A DNA stretch of 64,000 nucleotides from Acidomonas methanolica (GTDB lineage: Bacteria; Pseudomonadota; Alphaproteobacteria; Acetobacterales; Acetobacteraceae), in contig NZ_SLZN01000010.1 in assembly GCF_004346035.1 (NCBI RefSeq), positions 1 to 64,000 of the forward strand. Reading direction: 5' to 3'. A model generated the notes under the pieces. That model was not told where the DNA came from and made no database searches. It saw only the letters and a program-made list of their open reading frames with translations. Made by a program: the position numbers and the translations under genes. Positions 13,866 through 23,509 of the stretch are shown piece by piece; within the stretch, counting starts at the first letter, position 1, and the number at the start of each line of letters is the position of its first letter.

Positions 13866-16508
13866 TTGAACGGACAATTTCGTCGTCGCCTCATGAACGC
13901 TACAATTCTTGCGTTGCCATTCGCTTTTCTTGTGGCCGGCCCTTCCGGCCGGGCTGAGGCGGCAACGCCGAAGCACAAGAGCGCTCGCAGCAAATCGGCC
14001 TCCGGCCAGACGGCGGCTTCGCCCACGGCTGCGCCGGCGAAGTCCACTGCGACGCCGGCCGCGCCCACCCGGGCCGCTCGTGCCCGCGTTCTCAACGCGT
14101 CCCAGGCGGAGGACGTGATCGTCACCGGCACGCATAGCGTCAACCGGCATGCGCGGCAGAGCATCTCGCCCGTCACCGTCCTCTCGGCAGCCACCCTCCA
14201 GCGGTCCGGCTCCATGAACCTCGCCCAGCAGATCACGCAGACCTACGCGTCGATCAACGTCGAAGCTGTCGGCGCGGACGCGGCGGCCCTGGTTTCCGCC
14301 ATTCATATGCGCGGTCTCAGTTCCAACGAGGTTCTGGTCCTCGTCGACGGCAAGCGCCGTCATACCACGGCGAACTTCACGGCGGATTCGGGCCCGAATT
14401 TCGGCGCGACCGGCGTGGACCTGAACATGCTTCCCGCCAACATGATCGACCATATCGAGGTGCTGGAAGACGGCGCCGCGGCCATGTATGGGTCCGATGC
14501 CATCGCGGGCGTGGTGAACATCATCACCAAGAAGCAGGATCACGGCGTCCACATGAGCGCGCAGACCGGCGCGAACGCTTATAACGGCGACGGCTGGCAG
14601 TATCAGCTCAACGCCGATGGCGGCATGAAGCTGGGGAATAACGGATTCCTTCATCTCTTCGGCCAGATCTACCATACGGATCACTATGTGACGCCGAATC
14701 TCGCGGACCATCGTCTGCTTCCCTCGCAGCCGCCGCAGGCGAGCAGTTCGAGCTTCAGCCAGCCGGGGCTGAACATTCCGGTCACGTCCAACCAGATCAC
14801 CAGCACGCCGGAAGAGACGCGCGAGAATTTCGGCCTCGACTGGGAGAAGCCGCTCAACGAGCACGTCGCATTTTATGGCAACATCACTTACACGCATCGT
14901 CACTCGGAAGCCTACGAAAACTATCGCGTGCCGAATGTCGGCGGCGGCGTCGCGGAGAGCATCTTTCCCTACGGCTTCTCTCCGCTCGAAACCATCGAGG
15001 AAAACGACTACGCGGGTCTCGTCGGCGCCAAGGGAGACAATGTGCTGGGCTTCCAGTGGGATGTGTCCTCGGTCTATGGCGCGGATTTCGACAAGGTCGG
15101 CAACAAGAACACCGTGAACACGGGCATGCTCCAGCCCACCTGTTCGACCAGTCCCAGCAGCTCGTATTATTCCTCCGCCGGGTGCGGCTTCAGCCCGACC
15201 TCCGCCCGCGCCGAGAGCTACAACATGGCACAGTGGACGACGAACGCGGATTTCCGCCGTCGTTTCAATATTGCCGACGTCGTTCCCATGACGCTCGCCT
15301 TCGGCGCGGAGCATCGTCTGGAATCCTATCAGATCTGGCCCGGCATCCAGCCTTCCTACGTTCTGGGCGGCACGCAGGGTTATGCCGGTCTGGCGCCGCA
15401 GAACGCGGGCAAGTGGCAGCGTAATGTCTGGGGTGTGTATCTCGACGGCGACTTCCATTTCACCAAGAAATGGGAGACGGATTTCGCGGGCCGCTTCGAA
15501 CATTATACGGATGTCGGCAACAATGAGATCGGCAAGATTTCCACGCGCTATGATCTGACGAGCCGTATCGCCTTCCGTGGCACGATCAGCACGGGTTTCC
15601 GCGCCCCGACGCTGGCGGAAGAGCATTTCAGCGCCATGAACGTCTCGCCGACCGGCGCGTCGGGCCTGCTGGCGGCCAGCTCCGCCGCCGCCGCCTCGCT
15701 CGGCGCGAAGGCCCTGAAGCCCGAGCGCTCGACGAGCATCTCCGGCGGCGTTATCGTGGAACCCGTTCGCGGCTGGCATGTCGAGGCTGACGCGTATCAG
15801 ATCAATATCCGCGACCGCATCGTGCAGGGCGGCACCGTCAACGGCCAGACCGCGATTGACGCCATCGAGGATCTCGGTTTCCAGCTGCCGGCGAATTCTT
15901 ATAACCAGAATAGCGTCAGTGCTTATTATCTCGCCAACGGGGCCAGCACGCGGACTCAAGGTGTGGACATCAAGTCCGATTACACCTTCCACATGCATAA
16001 ATATGGAAACCTGCTCCTCAATCTCCAGATTGCCTTGAACCGCACACGTCTGCACCATAACGGCATGTGGGATGATGCCGGCACTATGACGCCTTATCTG
16101 AACGCGGAGAATATCGGCTATATCACCACCGCCTATCCGCGCAGCAAGATCATCCTGAACGCCTATTACACGATCGGAAATTGGGACATCAATCTGCGTC
16201 AGACCCGCTGGGGCGAGACAAAGGACATGCTCCAGTACAGCGACTGGGGGCCGGCGAATCTTCAGTATTCCGTTACGAATTTCTATCAGTTCGTGAATAC
16301 GCCGCGCTGGACGACGGATTTGATCGTCGGATATCGCTTCAACGATCACTGGCACCTCGCGGTCGGCGCCAACAATATTTTCAACGTCCGTCCGCGCAAG
16401 GTGCCGCAATCCGTCAACTATCTCGGCGCCAACCCGTATGACCAGACCTCGGAGCAGGTCCCCATCTATGGCGGTTACTATTTCGGCCGCATCAACGCGG
16501 ATTTCTGA
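13866..16508 (+). CDS. TonB-dependent receptor
   Basis: 880 residues with a signal peptide (RRRLMNATILALPFAFLVAGPSGRAEA), a low-complexity Ala/Ser/Thr-rich linker (34-75), the TonB box-like EDVIVTGT, a plug (VSAIHMRGLSSNEVLVLVDGK, IEVLEDGAAAMYGSDAIAGVVNIITKK) and a barrel ending in the aromatic NADF. The plug is of the TonB-dependent receptor type common in sphingomonads and acetic acid bacteria (sugar, peptide or unknown substrate). The start is TTG at 13866 after GGGGAATGGA; the ATG at 13893 is the alternative. No Fur box recognised upstream in 13726-13865. A strong terminator follows. Confidence 0.9.
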   Translation: MNGQFRRRLMNATILALPFAFLVAGPSGRAEAATPKHKSARSKSASGQTAASPTAAPAKSTATPAAPTRAARARVLNASQAEDVIVTGTHSVNRHARQSISPVTVLSAATLQRSGSMNLAQQITQTYASINVEAVGADAAALVSAIHMRGLSSNEVLVLVDGKRRHTTANFTADSGPNFGATGVDLNMLPANMIDHIEVLEDGAAAMYGSDAIAGVVNIITKKQDHGVHMSAQTGANAYNGDGWQYQLNADGGMKLGNNGFLHLFGQIYHTDHYVTPNLADHRLLPSQPPQASSSSFSQPGLNIPVTSNQITSTPEETRENFGLDWEKPLNEHVAFYGNITYTHRHSEAYENYRVPNVGGGVAESIFPYGFSPLETIEENDYAGLVGAKGDNVLGFQWDVSSVYGADFDKVGNKNTVNTGMLQPTCSTSPSSSYYSSAGCGFSPTSARAESYNMAQWTTNADFRRRFNIADVVPMTLAFGAEHRLESYQIWPGIQPSYVLGGTQGYAGLAPQNAGKWQRNVWGVYLDGDFHFTKKWETDFAGRFEHYTDVGNNEIGKISTRYDLTSRIAFRGTISTGFRAPTLAEEHFSAMNVSPTGASGLLAASSAAAASLGAKALKPERSTSISGGVIVEPVRGWHVEADAYQINIRDRIVQGGTVNGQTAIDAIEDLGFQLPANSYNQNSVSAYYLANGASTRTQGVDIKSDYTFHMHKYGNLLLNLQIALNRTRLHHNGMWDDAGTMTPYLNAENIGYITTAYPRSKIILNAYYTIGNWDINLRQTRWGETKDMLQYSDWGPANLQYSVTNFYQFVNTPRWTTDLIVGYRFNDHWHLAVGANNIFNVRPRKVPQSVNYLGANPYDQTSEQVPIYGGYYFGRINADF

Positions 16509-16515
16509 TCGTGAC

Positions 16516-16543
16516 GGCCGGGGCGATTGCCCCGGCCTGTTTT
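16516..16543 (+). terminator. Rho-independent terminator after TonB receptor
   Basis: Perfect 9-bp stem GGCCGGGGC (16516-16524) / GCCCCGGCC (16529-16537), tetraloop gatt, then tgtttttt. It lies 8 nt after the receptor stop and just before the convergent threonine aldolase stop. The opposite strand has no good U-tract, so it serves mainly the receptor. Confidence 0.9.
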
Positions 16544-16547
16544 TTCC

Positions 16548-17594
16548 TCACAGGGCGCCGAGGAACCCGTCGACATCCGCCTGTTCCGTCGCGTAGTGCG
16601 TGACCAGCCGGATCAGCACGCCGTTCACCCCCGGAGGGGTCGTCCAGCGGTGAAAAACGAAGCCTGACGTCTCCAGCCTGGAGACGACGGCTTCTGGCAG
16701 CACCACGAACACTTCATTGCTCTCGACGGGGAAGGGCAGGATCGCGCCGGGCAGGCGGCGCAGGCCATGGGCGAGCCGTTGCGCCATGGCGTTGGCCTGG
16801 CGGCCGTGGCGGAGCCAGAGATCCGCCTCCAGCAGGGCGAGAAGCTGGGCGCTCAGGAAGCGCTGCTTCGACCACAGATGGCCACCGCGCTTCACCCGAC
16901 GGAGGAAATCTTCGGCCCGCGCCGTGTCGAAGAACAGCACCGCCTCCGCCGCCATGGCGCCGTTCTTGGTGCCGCCGAAGCTCAGCACGTCGATCCCCGC
17001 ATGCCAGGATGCCTCCGCCGCCGTGCAGCCGAGATGCGCCACCGCGTTGGCGAAGCGCGCGCCGTCCATATGCACGGCCAGACCGGCCTCATGGGCGATC
17101 GCCGCGAGTGCGGCGACCTGCGCGATCGGGTAGACCGTGCCCCATTCCGTGGTCTGGGTCAGGCTCACCGCGCGCGCCGGGCTGGCGTGGACGCCGCCCT
17201 CGCGATTGGCCGCGATCGCCTCGCGCAGCGCGTCGGGGGTGATGCGGCCATCCGCGGAGGGGAGGGGCAGCAGCTTCGCGCCATGGGTGAAGAATTCCGG
17301 CGCGCCGGCCTCGTCGCAGGCGATATGCGCGCTCTGGTCGCACAGCACGGCGCCATAAGGCGGCACGAGCGCCGAGAGCGCCAGCGCGTTGGCCGCCGTC
17401 CCGGTCGTGACCGGGAAGCAGAGCAGATCCGTTCCGAAAATCTCGCGGAAGCGCACCTCCAGCCGGGCGGTTTCGTCGTCCTCGCCATAGGACGCGGCCG
17501 GGCCGCCATTCGCGCCGATCAGCGCCGCCATCACCTCCGGGCAGGCGGGCGCCGTGTTGTCACTGGCGAAGTTCTTGCGTATTGCCTCGCTCAC
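16548..17594 (-). CDS. ltaE: Low-specificity L-threonine aldolase
   Basis: 348 residues. PLP-dependent cleavage of threonine/allo-threonine to glycine and acetaldehyde. The start block [40 protein letters not shown], the acidic/arginine motif [10 protein letters not shown] and the PLP lysine K210 in [10 protein letters not shown] are diagnostic of the beta-eliminating lyase/threonine aldolase family. GTG start at 17594 is supported by GGAGGAAC just upstream. It is divergent from folD (73 nt apart), which links glycine formation with one-carbon metabolism. Confidence 0.92.
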   Translation of the reverse strand: MSEAIRKNFASDNTAPACPEVMAALIGANGGPAASYGEDDETARLEVRFREIFGTDLLCFPVTTGTAANALALSALVPPYGAVLCDQSAHIACDEAGAPEFFTHGAKLLPLPSADGRITPDALREAIAANREGGVHASPARAVSLTQTTEWGTVYPIAQVAALAAIAHEAGLAVHMDGARFANAVAHLGCTAAEASWHAGIDVLSFGGTKNGAMAAEAVLFFDTARAEDFLRRVKRGGHLWSKQRFLSAQLLALLEADLWLRHGRQANAMAQRLAHGLRRLPGAILPFPVESNEVFVVLPEAVVSRLETSGFVFHRWTTPPGVNGVLIRLVTHYATEQADVDGFLGAL

Positions 17595-17667
17595 GATATG
17601 TTCCTCCGCTTCGCAGTCCGCTCCGGACGATCCTGCCCACACCATCACCTTGTCCGCACGGGGTCCA

Positions 17668-18561
17668 ATGACAGATTCGCCATCCGATGTCGGGAACATC
17701 ATAGACGGCAAGGCGATCGCCCGCCGCCTGACCGATCGCGTGAAGGCGGAGGTCGAGGCCCTGCATGACGCGACGGGCGCGACGCCCGGCCTGGCCGTCG
17801 TGCTGGTGGGCAACGATCCGGCCAGCGAGGTGTATGTCCGCAACAAGGCGTTGCAGACCCATCGCGCGGGGATGCGGTCCTTCATGCACATGCTCCCGGC
17901 CTCGACGCCGCAGGAGGAGGTGCTGGATCTCATCCGCCTGCTGAACGACAATCCGCAGATTCACGGCATTCTCGTCCAGCTTCCGCTGCCCGCCCATATG
18001 GACCCGGTGGTCGTCACCAACGCCATCCGCCCCGAGAAGGACGTGGACGGGCTCGGCGCGGTCAATGCCGGGCGGCTCAGCCTCGGCATCGACGGGATCG
18101 TGCCGTGTACGCCGCTGGGCTGCCTGATGCTGATCCGGGAGACGCTGCCGGATCTGCGGGGACTTCATGCCGTGGTGATCGGCGCATCCAATCTGGTCGG
18201 CAAGCCGATGGCCCAGCTTCTGCTGCGCGAGGGCTGCACCGTGTCCATCGGCCATATCCACACGCGCGACCCGAAGGGGCTGGCGCGGCAGGGCGACATC
18301 CTCGTCGTGGCGACGGGCCGGAGCGAGTTGGTGCGCGGAGACTGGATCAAGCCCGGCGCGACGGTCATCGACGTGGGGATCAGCCGCGTGCCGACCAGTG
18401 ACGGCAAGACGAAGCTGGTCGGGGATGTCGTGTTCGAGGAGGCCCGCAAGGTGGCGCGGCACATCACGCCCGTTCCGGGCGGGGTCGGGCCCATGACGAT
18501 CGCCTGCCTGCTGCACAACACGCTTCAGGCGGCGCGTCCGCTGCTCGAGGCCGCGTCATGA
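17668..18561 (+). CDS. folD: Methylene-THF dehydrogenase / methenyl-THF cyclohydrolase
   Basis: 297 residues. Bifunctional folate enzyme interconverting 5,10-methylene-, methenyl- and 10-formyl-THF. Conserved catalytic Lys K60 in [16 protein letters not shown], the block [28 protein letters not shown], the nucleotide-binding [16 protein letters not shown] and the C-terminal [17 protein letters not shown] are all present. It starts with ATG at 17668; the open frame extends upstream but without family similarity. The stop overlaps the next gene by ATGA, so the two are coupled. Confidence 0.95.
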   Translation: MTDSPSDVGNIIDGKAIARRLTDRVKAEVEALHDATGATPGLAVVLVGNDPASEVYVRNKALQTHRAGMRSFMHMLPASTPQEEVLDLIRLLNDNPQIHGILVQLPLPAHMDPVVVTNAIRPEKDVDGLGAVNAGRLSLGIDGIVPCTPLGCLMLIRETLPDLRGLHAVVIGASNLVGKPMAQLLLREGCTVSIGHIHTRDPKGLARQGDILVVATGRSELVRGDWIKPGATVIDVGISRVPTSDGKTKLVGDVVFEEARKVARHITPVPGGVGPMTIACLLHNTLQAARPLLEAAS

Positions 18562-19313
18562 GCGGGCGTCTCGCCGTCGAGCTCGTGCCGCGCAGCCGCG
18601 AGGGGTTGCTGGCGGATGCGGCGCTCGTGCGCGGGATTCTGCCGGAGATGTCGGTCATCAACGTGCCCGACCTTCTGCGCCTGCCGATCCGCTCCTGGGA
18701 GGCGGCGGCGTTGCTGGAAGGGCGCGCGGGGAGCGTCATCCCGCATATCCGCGCCGTCGATGTCGATCCCGAGCGGCCGCTGCACGGCGCGGACGATCCG
18801 GCGTTGCGCGAGGTGCTGGTGATCGCGGGCGATCCGCCGCCCGACCCGACGCATCGCACCTGGCCGCAGAGCAGTGCTGAGATCATCGCCCGATATCGCC
18901 GTGAATTGCCGCATCTGACCGTCTATGCGGCGTTCGACCCGTATCGCCGGTCACCGCGCGAGGAACTGGAGGAAATCGCGCGCAAGCGGGATGCCGGGGC
19001 GGCGGGGTTTTTCACCCAGCCGCTTTTCGACCGCCGGATGCTCGATCTCTGCATGAACTGGCTGCATGACGACACTGTGTTCTGGGGGCTTTCCCCGGTC
19101 ATCGGACCGAAATCCCGCGCCTATTGGGAGCGCGTGAACCGCATCGTCTTTCCGCGCGATTTCGACCCGAGCCTGGACGCGAATATCGCATTCGCCGCCG
19201 AGGTGCTGACGCTGGCGGCCGAGCGCGGCGACAGCGCCTATCTCATGCCTCTGCGGGTCGATCTGGCGGCGTATCTGACGCCGCTGAAGGGGATTTACCG
19301 AAGCCCGGCCTGA
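18558..19313 (+). CDS. metF: Methylenetetrahydrofolate reductase-like protein
   Basis: 251 residues, shorter than E. coli MetF (296). Expected to reduce 5,10-methylene-THF to 5-methyl-THF with FAD. Aligned by eye with MetF: VELVP for FEFFP (active-site Glu), IPHIRAVD for [18 protein letters not shown] for [25 protein letters not shown] for KVDAGANRAITQFFFD, and a conserved end block. The FAD-binding regions are compressed, so it belongs to a divergent MTHFR subgroup; another folate-linked role is possible. Overlaps folD by 4 nt. Its stop codon lies inside a long inverted repeat. Confidence 0.75.
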   Translation: MSGRLAVELVPRSREGLLADAALVRGILPEMSVINVPDLLRLPIRSWEAAALLEGRAGSVIPHIRAVDVDPERPLHGADDPALREVLVIAGDPPPDPTHRTWPQSSAEIIARYRRELPHLTVYAAFDPYRRSPREELEEIARKRDAGAAGFFTQPLFDRRMLDLCMNWLHDDTVFWGLSPVIGPKSRAYWERVNRIVFPRDFDPSLDANIAFAAEVLTLAAERGDSAYLMPLRVDLAAYLTPLKGIYRSPA

Positions 19314-19368
19314 GACTCCACGGGCTGAGCCGCCCGTCAGGGAGATCGAGCCCCCGGAGTCTCAGGCC
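19307..19368 (+). terminator. Long inverted repeat overlapping the metF-like stop codon
   Basis: A perfect 13-bp inverted repeat, GGCCTGAGACTCC (19307-19319) and GGAGTCTCAGGCC (19356-19368), encloses a second hairpin ACGGGC (19320-19325) / GCCCGT (19332-19337). The left arm contains the metF-like TGA (19311-19313). There is no U-run, so it is a terminator-like or mRNA-stabilising structure rather than a classical intrinsic terminator. Confidence 0.6.
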
Positions 19369-19561
19369 CGGTTGGAATGCGTCGAAACGCCGCGTGCCGC
19401 CGGGAATTTGCATGATCGCCTGTATCATGCACCCGCATTGCGTCCGGCCCGTTGTCGGAAGACGTTGCCATCGCGGGGGAAATGGGCCATAGACGGCCGA
19501 CGTCAACCCTCAGTGATGTGTTGCAAAATTGGCAAGGCTGCTGGATTTTCCGTTTCGGCGT

Positions 19562-21871
19562 ATGTCCTTGCGGCATATCGTCCTGTTCGGCGCCGCGATG
19601 GGTTTCTCCCTGCCGACCCTGTCGGCCGGCGCGACGCCCCGTCATGCCCAGCAGCATGCGCCCCGAAATGCCGGTTCTCGCGCCGCAGGGACTCGCACAA
19701 CAGGATCTCGCACCGTCAGGCAGTCGGCTTCGGCCGCCGAGACGATCGAGGTGGCGGGCACGCGCCGCGCCTTTGCGTTCCAGGCGGAGCAACATCGTCC
19801 GGACGCGGCGACGCTCCTGACCGGAGAACAATTGCGGGAACGGGGCATACTCACTCTGCGGGCCCTCGAATATGTCGCTCCCAATCTGACCATCCAGAGC
19901 ATCAACGGCACGGCCTCGACGAATTTTTACCTGCGCGGTCTCGGCTTCAACGATTTCACGCAGAGCAACATGGGGCCGGTGCTGGCCTATTACGACGATG
20001 TGCCCTACGCCTACTCCACCATGGCGACGGGGATGATGTTCGACCTCGCCAACGTGACGGTCATGCCGGGGCCGGTCGGCACCGAGCATGGACAATCCGA
20101 CACGGGGGGGGAAATCCTCTTCCACACGAACGACCCGACGGACAGTTTCCATGCCGGGGCGAGCGAGGATATGGCCTCATACGCGCGCAGCCGGAGCGAG
20201 GCCTATGTCTCGGGTCCGCTGGCGCGGGGGCTGAGCTTCCGCATCGCCGGTCAGGTGCAGAAGGGCGGCGGCTGGCAGACGGACCCGTTGAACGGCGCGC
20301 ATCTCGGCGACGCCGATCTCTGGGCGCTCCGGGCCAAGCTGAAATGGCAGCTTGATTCGCGCACGACGGTCATGCTGACCGGCCATGTGGTGCAGGATGA
20401 CAGCGAGGTCGTCGGCGGGATTCCGATCCATCGTCTGATCGGGTCCGCGCCGCTGCCGACTGTCGGCTGGACCCAGACGGAATGGTCGCTCCGGCCGCAA
20501 TTCGCGTCGCTGATCGGGCGCAAGGCCGGGCTGAAGCCCAGCGAACATGACTGGTTCTGGGGCGCGGACCTCAATATCGCCCATGATTTCGGCTTCGCGA
20601 CGCTGAGATCCATCAGCGCGTTCGAGACCATGCGCGAGCAGGAATACACCGATCAGGACGCGACCGCTCAGGCTCAGGCGGACACGTACCGCACGATCGA
20701 CTCGAACGCGTTCACGCAGGAACTGCGTCTGTCGAACAGCGATGCCGCCGCGCGCTTCCAATGGGCGATCGGCGCTTTCTACCAGCGCACCCGCATGAAC
20801 CAGCGTTTCTTCTTCGACTACACGGATTATCTCCCGGCGCGCGGCTACATGCAGGCGTCGACCTTCGGGCTGAACGAGGAGGCGACGTCCGAATTCGCGC
20901 ATGTCAGCTATCGTCTGCCGCATGACGTCAAGCTGTTCGGCGGCCTGCTGCATGAGATCGACGATCGCGGGATCACCGGAATGCAATCGGAGATTTTCGG
21001 CGGCCGGACGAAGAATTTCCATGGCGAGAACACGGCGGCGGCGCAGTTCGCCGGGCAGGTCGGCGTGTCGTGGCAGGCGACGCAGAACGTGCTCGTCTAT
21101 TACAAGATGAGCAAGGGCTTCAAACCGGGCGGCTTCACGGCCAACAACACCCAGATCCAGGCCCAGCTCAATCCGTTCAAGCCGGAGAGCGTCCTGACCT
21201 ACGAACTCGGCTTCAAGAGCGATCTGATCCACAACGTGCTGCGGGTCAACGGTGCGGCGTTCTATAACGATTTCCACAACCAGCAGATTCTCGGCACGAT
21301 CCTGATTCCCGATTTCGGCCCGCTGAGCCAGTTGACGAACGTGCCGAAATCGGAAAGCTGGGGGTTCGAGGGGACGGTGGATCTGCACGTCCTCCGCCAT
21401 GTCTTCCTCACGCAGAATTTCGGCTGGCAGCGCGGGACATTCCAGGATTTTCCGACGGTCAACCGCGCCGCGACCAATGCCTATTACGCGGCCCATCATG
21501 TCTGGAAAGCGATCAACGACAATTTCGCGGGCGTCAATAATGGCCAGCCGAAACTGACCCTCAACGGGCAGGTGGAGTGGCGGCAGGCGATCAGTCAATC
21601 CTACGGGATCGAATTCGGGCCGAACTGGGTCTATCGCGACGCGCAGGCCCTGACGCCGGGCGGCACGGGATTCTATCGTCTGCCGCCCTATTTCCTGCTC
21701 GGCGCGCATGTGACGCTGCATCCGGTCTCGGAGAAATGGCAGATCACGCTGTATGCGAGCAACATTCTCAACCGCCATTATTACACGACCGGCGGTCAGG
21801 CCACGACGACCTATTTCTACATTCCCGGCGCGCCGCGCTTCATTGGCGGCAGGATTTCGTACGGCTTCTGA
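19562..21871 (+). CDS. TonB-dependent receptor
   Basis: About 769 residues from ATG 19562 (signal peptide MSLRHIVLFGAAMGFSLP TLSAG); the frame extends to a TTG at 19529, and neither has a clear ribosome site. TonB box-like AETIEVAGTR, plug segments LRALEYVAPNLTIQSINGTA, FYLRGLGFNDFTQ and VLAYYDDVPYAYST, and a barrel ending ISYGF. The SINGTASTNFYLRGLG plug style and the variable barrel resemble sphingomonad-like receptors for complex organic substrates. Substrate unknown. The upstream 19369-19561 shows no Fur-like site. The following gene on the same strand begins nearly 200 nt later. Confidence 0.88.
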   Translation: MSLRHIVLFGAAMGFSLPTLSAGATPRHAQQHAPRNAGSRAAGTRTTGSRTVRQSASAAETIEVAGTRRAFAFQAEQHRPDAATLLTGEQLRERGILTLRALEYVAPNLTIQSINGTASTNFYLRGLGFNDFTQSNMGPVLAYYDDVPYAYSTMATGMMFDLANVTVMPGPVGTEHGQSDTGGEILFHTNDPTDSFHAGASEDMASYARSRSEAYVSGPLARGLSFRIAGQVQKGGGWQTDPLNGAHLGDADLWALRAKLKWQLDSRTTVMLTGHVVQDDSEVVGGIPIHRLIGSAPLPTVGWTQTEWSLRPQFASLIGRKAGLKPSEHDWFWGADLNIAHDFGFATLRSISAFETMREQEYTDQDATAQAQADTYRTIDSNAFTQELRLSNSDAAARFQWAIGAFYQRTRMNQRFFFDYTDYLPARGYMQASTFGLNEEATSEFAHVSYRLPHDVKLFGGLLHEIDDRGITGMQSEIFGGRTKNFHGENTAAAQFAGQVGVSWQATQNVLVYYKMSKGFKPGGFTANNTQIQAQLNPFKPESVLTYELGFKSDLIHNVLRVNGAAFYNDFHNQQILGTILIPDFGPLSQLTNVPKSESWGFEGTVDLHVLRHVFLTQNFGWQRGTFQDFPTVNRAATNAYYAAHHVWKAINDNFAGVNNGQPKLTLNGQVEWRQAISQSYGIEFGPNWVYRDAQALTPGGTGFYRLPPYFLLGAHVTLHPVSEKWQITLYASNILNRHYYTTGGQATTTYFYIPGAPRFIGGRISYGF

Positions 21872-22063
21872 GGGGCGTGAAAAGCGTCGTTATACTTCAT
21901 GACGGTGACGAACGGGCTTCCCTCTCGGTTTTTGTCGGGAGGGTGGCAGGTTCTGCCCGGGCAAACCGGATCAGGGAGCGGGGCGAGAGTGTCTGACGAT
22001 GGGGGCGGGCCGTCATTTTCCTGCGCCGGAGGACGAAACGCCGGTTTCCCGGCCCGGTCCGTC

Positions 22064-23509
22064 ATGGCCCGGATGCGGGCGTTCGGCCTGCGCCATCCTC
22101 TTGCGCTGATCTGCGCTCTGGCGTTGGCGCTCAGGCTCGCGCTGCTGCTCTTCGTGCCGTTCGTCTGGCGCGTGGACGAGATCTTCCAATATGCCGAGCC
22201 GGCGCATCGTCTGTTGACCGGTGACGGGGTGGTGACGTGGGAATGGCGCTCCGGTCTGAGGTCCTGGCTGCTTCCCGGCGTGATCGCCGGGCTGATGCGG
22301 CTGGCCTTCGCCCTCGGGCTGGGTCATTCCCTGCTCTTCGCGCAGGGGGGCCTGTGTCTGCTGTCGCTGGGGCTGGTCGCCGCCGCGTGGTCGTTCGGCA
22401 GGGCGGCCGTCGGAACACGGGGCGCGTGGATCTGCGCCATGACGATGGCGGTCTGGCCGGACCCTGTCATTTTCGCCTCGCGGACGCTTACCGAGGCGCA
22501 GGGAGGGCTGGCGCTGGATGTCGGAGCGCTTCTGGGCGCGACGTTTCTGGAACGGCGGCGCCTCCCGTCCGGTTTGCAGGCCCTTCTCATCGGACTCCTG
22601 CTCTCGCTCGGCATGGTGATCCGGCTGCAATTCGCGCCGGGGACGGCCGTGGGGCTGCTGTTTTGTCTCATCGCGTGGCGGGGGAGCCCAGCGGCGACGA
22701 TCGGGCTTGTCCTCGGGGCGGCCATTCCCGTGCTGGGGCAGGGCATTCTGGATGCGCTGACGCTCGGGGCGCCGTTTCGTTCGGTCTGGACGAATTTCGC
22801 TATCAATTACCTCGCTCATCGCGCCGATGCCTATGGCGTGCGGTCTGGCGGTTTCTATCTCGGCCAGATGGCGGCGTTCTGGGGCGCGGCCTGTCTCCCC
22901 GTGGGGCTGGGGTGTTACTGGGCTTTCAGGACGCAACTCCGCCCTGGCCGTTTGCTGCTGGCGGGCGTGGCGGCGGCGATCCTGCTGTCCCATTCCGTGA
23001 TTCCCCACAAGGAAGCCAGCTTCATCTATCCGGCGCTTCCCCTCATTCTCGTGCTTGCGGGAACGGGTCTGGCGCAGAGATGGGGCGGGGACGTGCGTCT
23101 CGCGGCGGCGATCCTGTGCAGCGCGGGGCTGGTGTTCGTCAGCGGCTATTGGCCGCATCTGCATCACCGTCGCGGGCCCTACGAAGCCAGCCGCATGCTT
23201 TATGCTCATCGCGACGCCTGCGGTTTCGGGCAGTACGGTCCGGCTTTCGCGCAATGGAGCATGACGGGCGGCTACACCCAGCTCGACCGGTCCGCCCCGT
23301 TCTATTATCTGACGACGCCGCAACAGGTTGCCGCGTCGGAACGCGCGTTCAATTACCTGCTTGCGCAGGATGTGACGCTTCCCTCGATGCCGCGCGACTT
23401 CGCCGTCCTCTCCTGCGCGCAGCATTTCTGCGTGTTGCGCCGGCCGGGCCTGTGTGACGGACAGGGCGTCGAGACTCTCAACGCCCTTCTGCGCCGCACC
23501 GGAGAGTGA
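22064..23509 (+). CDS. GT22 family mannosyltransferase-like membrane protein
   Basis: About 481 residues with around ten TM segments. It carries hallmarks of GT22 (Alg9/Alg12/PIG-B type, dolichol-phosphate-sugar-dependent): an acidic residue in the first loop (VDEIFQYAEPAHRLLTGDG), TWEWRSGLRSWLLPG, and the HKEASFIYPALPL motif matching HKE-x-RFIYP. Eukaryotic members add mannose to N-glycan or GPI precursors; bacterial ones are little studied and probably modify a cell-envelope glycan or lipid. Start uncertain: ATG 22064 precedes the first TM helix; GTG 21989 and ATG 21899 are in frame. Its stop abuts that of the convergent peptidase (tgatca). Confidence 0.75.
   Translation: MARMRAFGLRHPLALICALALALRLALLLFVPFVWRVDEIFQYAEPAHRLLTGDGVVTWEWRSGLRSWLLPGVIAGLMRLAFALGLGHSLLFAQGGLCLLSLGLVAAAWSFGRAAVGTRGAWICAMTMAVWPDPVIFASRTLTEAQGGLALDVGALLGATFLERRRLPSGLQALLIGLLLSLGMVIRLQFAPGTAVGLLFCLIAWRGSPAATIGLVLGAAIPVLGQGILDALTLGAPFRSVWTNFAINYLAHRADAYGVRSGGFYLGQMAAFWGAACLPVGLGCYWAFRTQLRPGRLLLAGVAAAILLSHSVIPHKEASFIYPALPLILVLAGTGLAQRWGGDVRLAAAILCSAGLVFVSGYWPHLHHRRGPYEASRMLYAHRDACGFGQYGPAFAQWSMTGGYTQLDRSAPFYYLTTPQQVAASERAFNYLLAQDVTLPSMPRDFAVLSCAQHFCVLRRPGLCDGQGVETLNALLRRTGE

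Noticed and set aside
13848-16409. 853-codon frame antisense to the second TonB receptor
   Set aside because: It mirrors a receptor with clear plug and barrel motifs; the antisense peptide is Arg/Gly/Ile-rich with no family resemblance.
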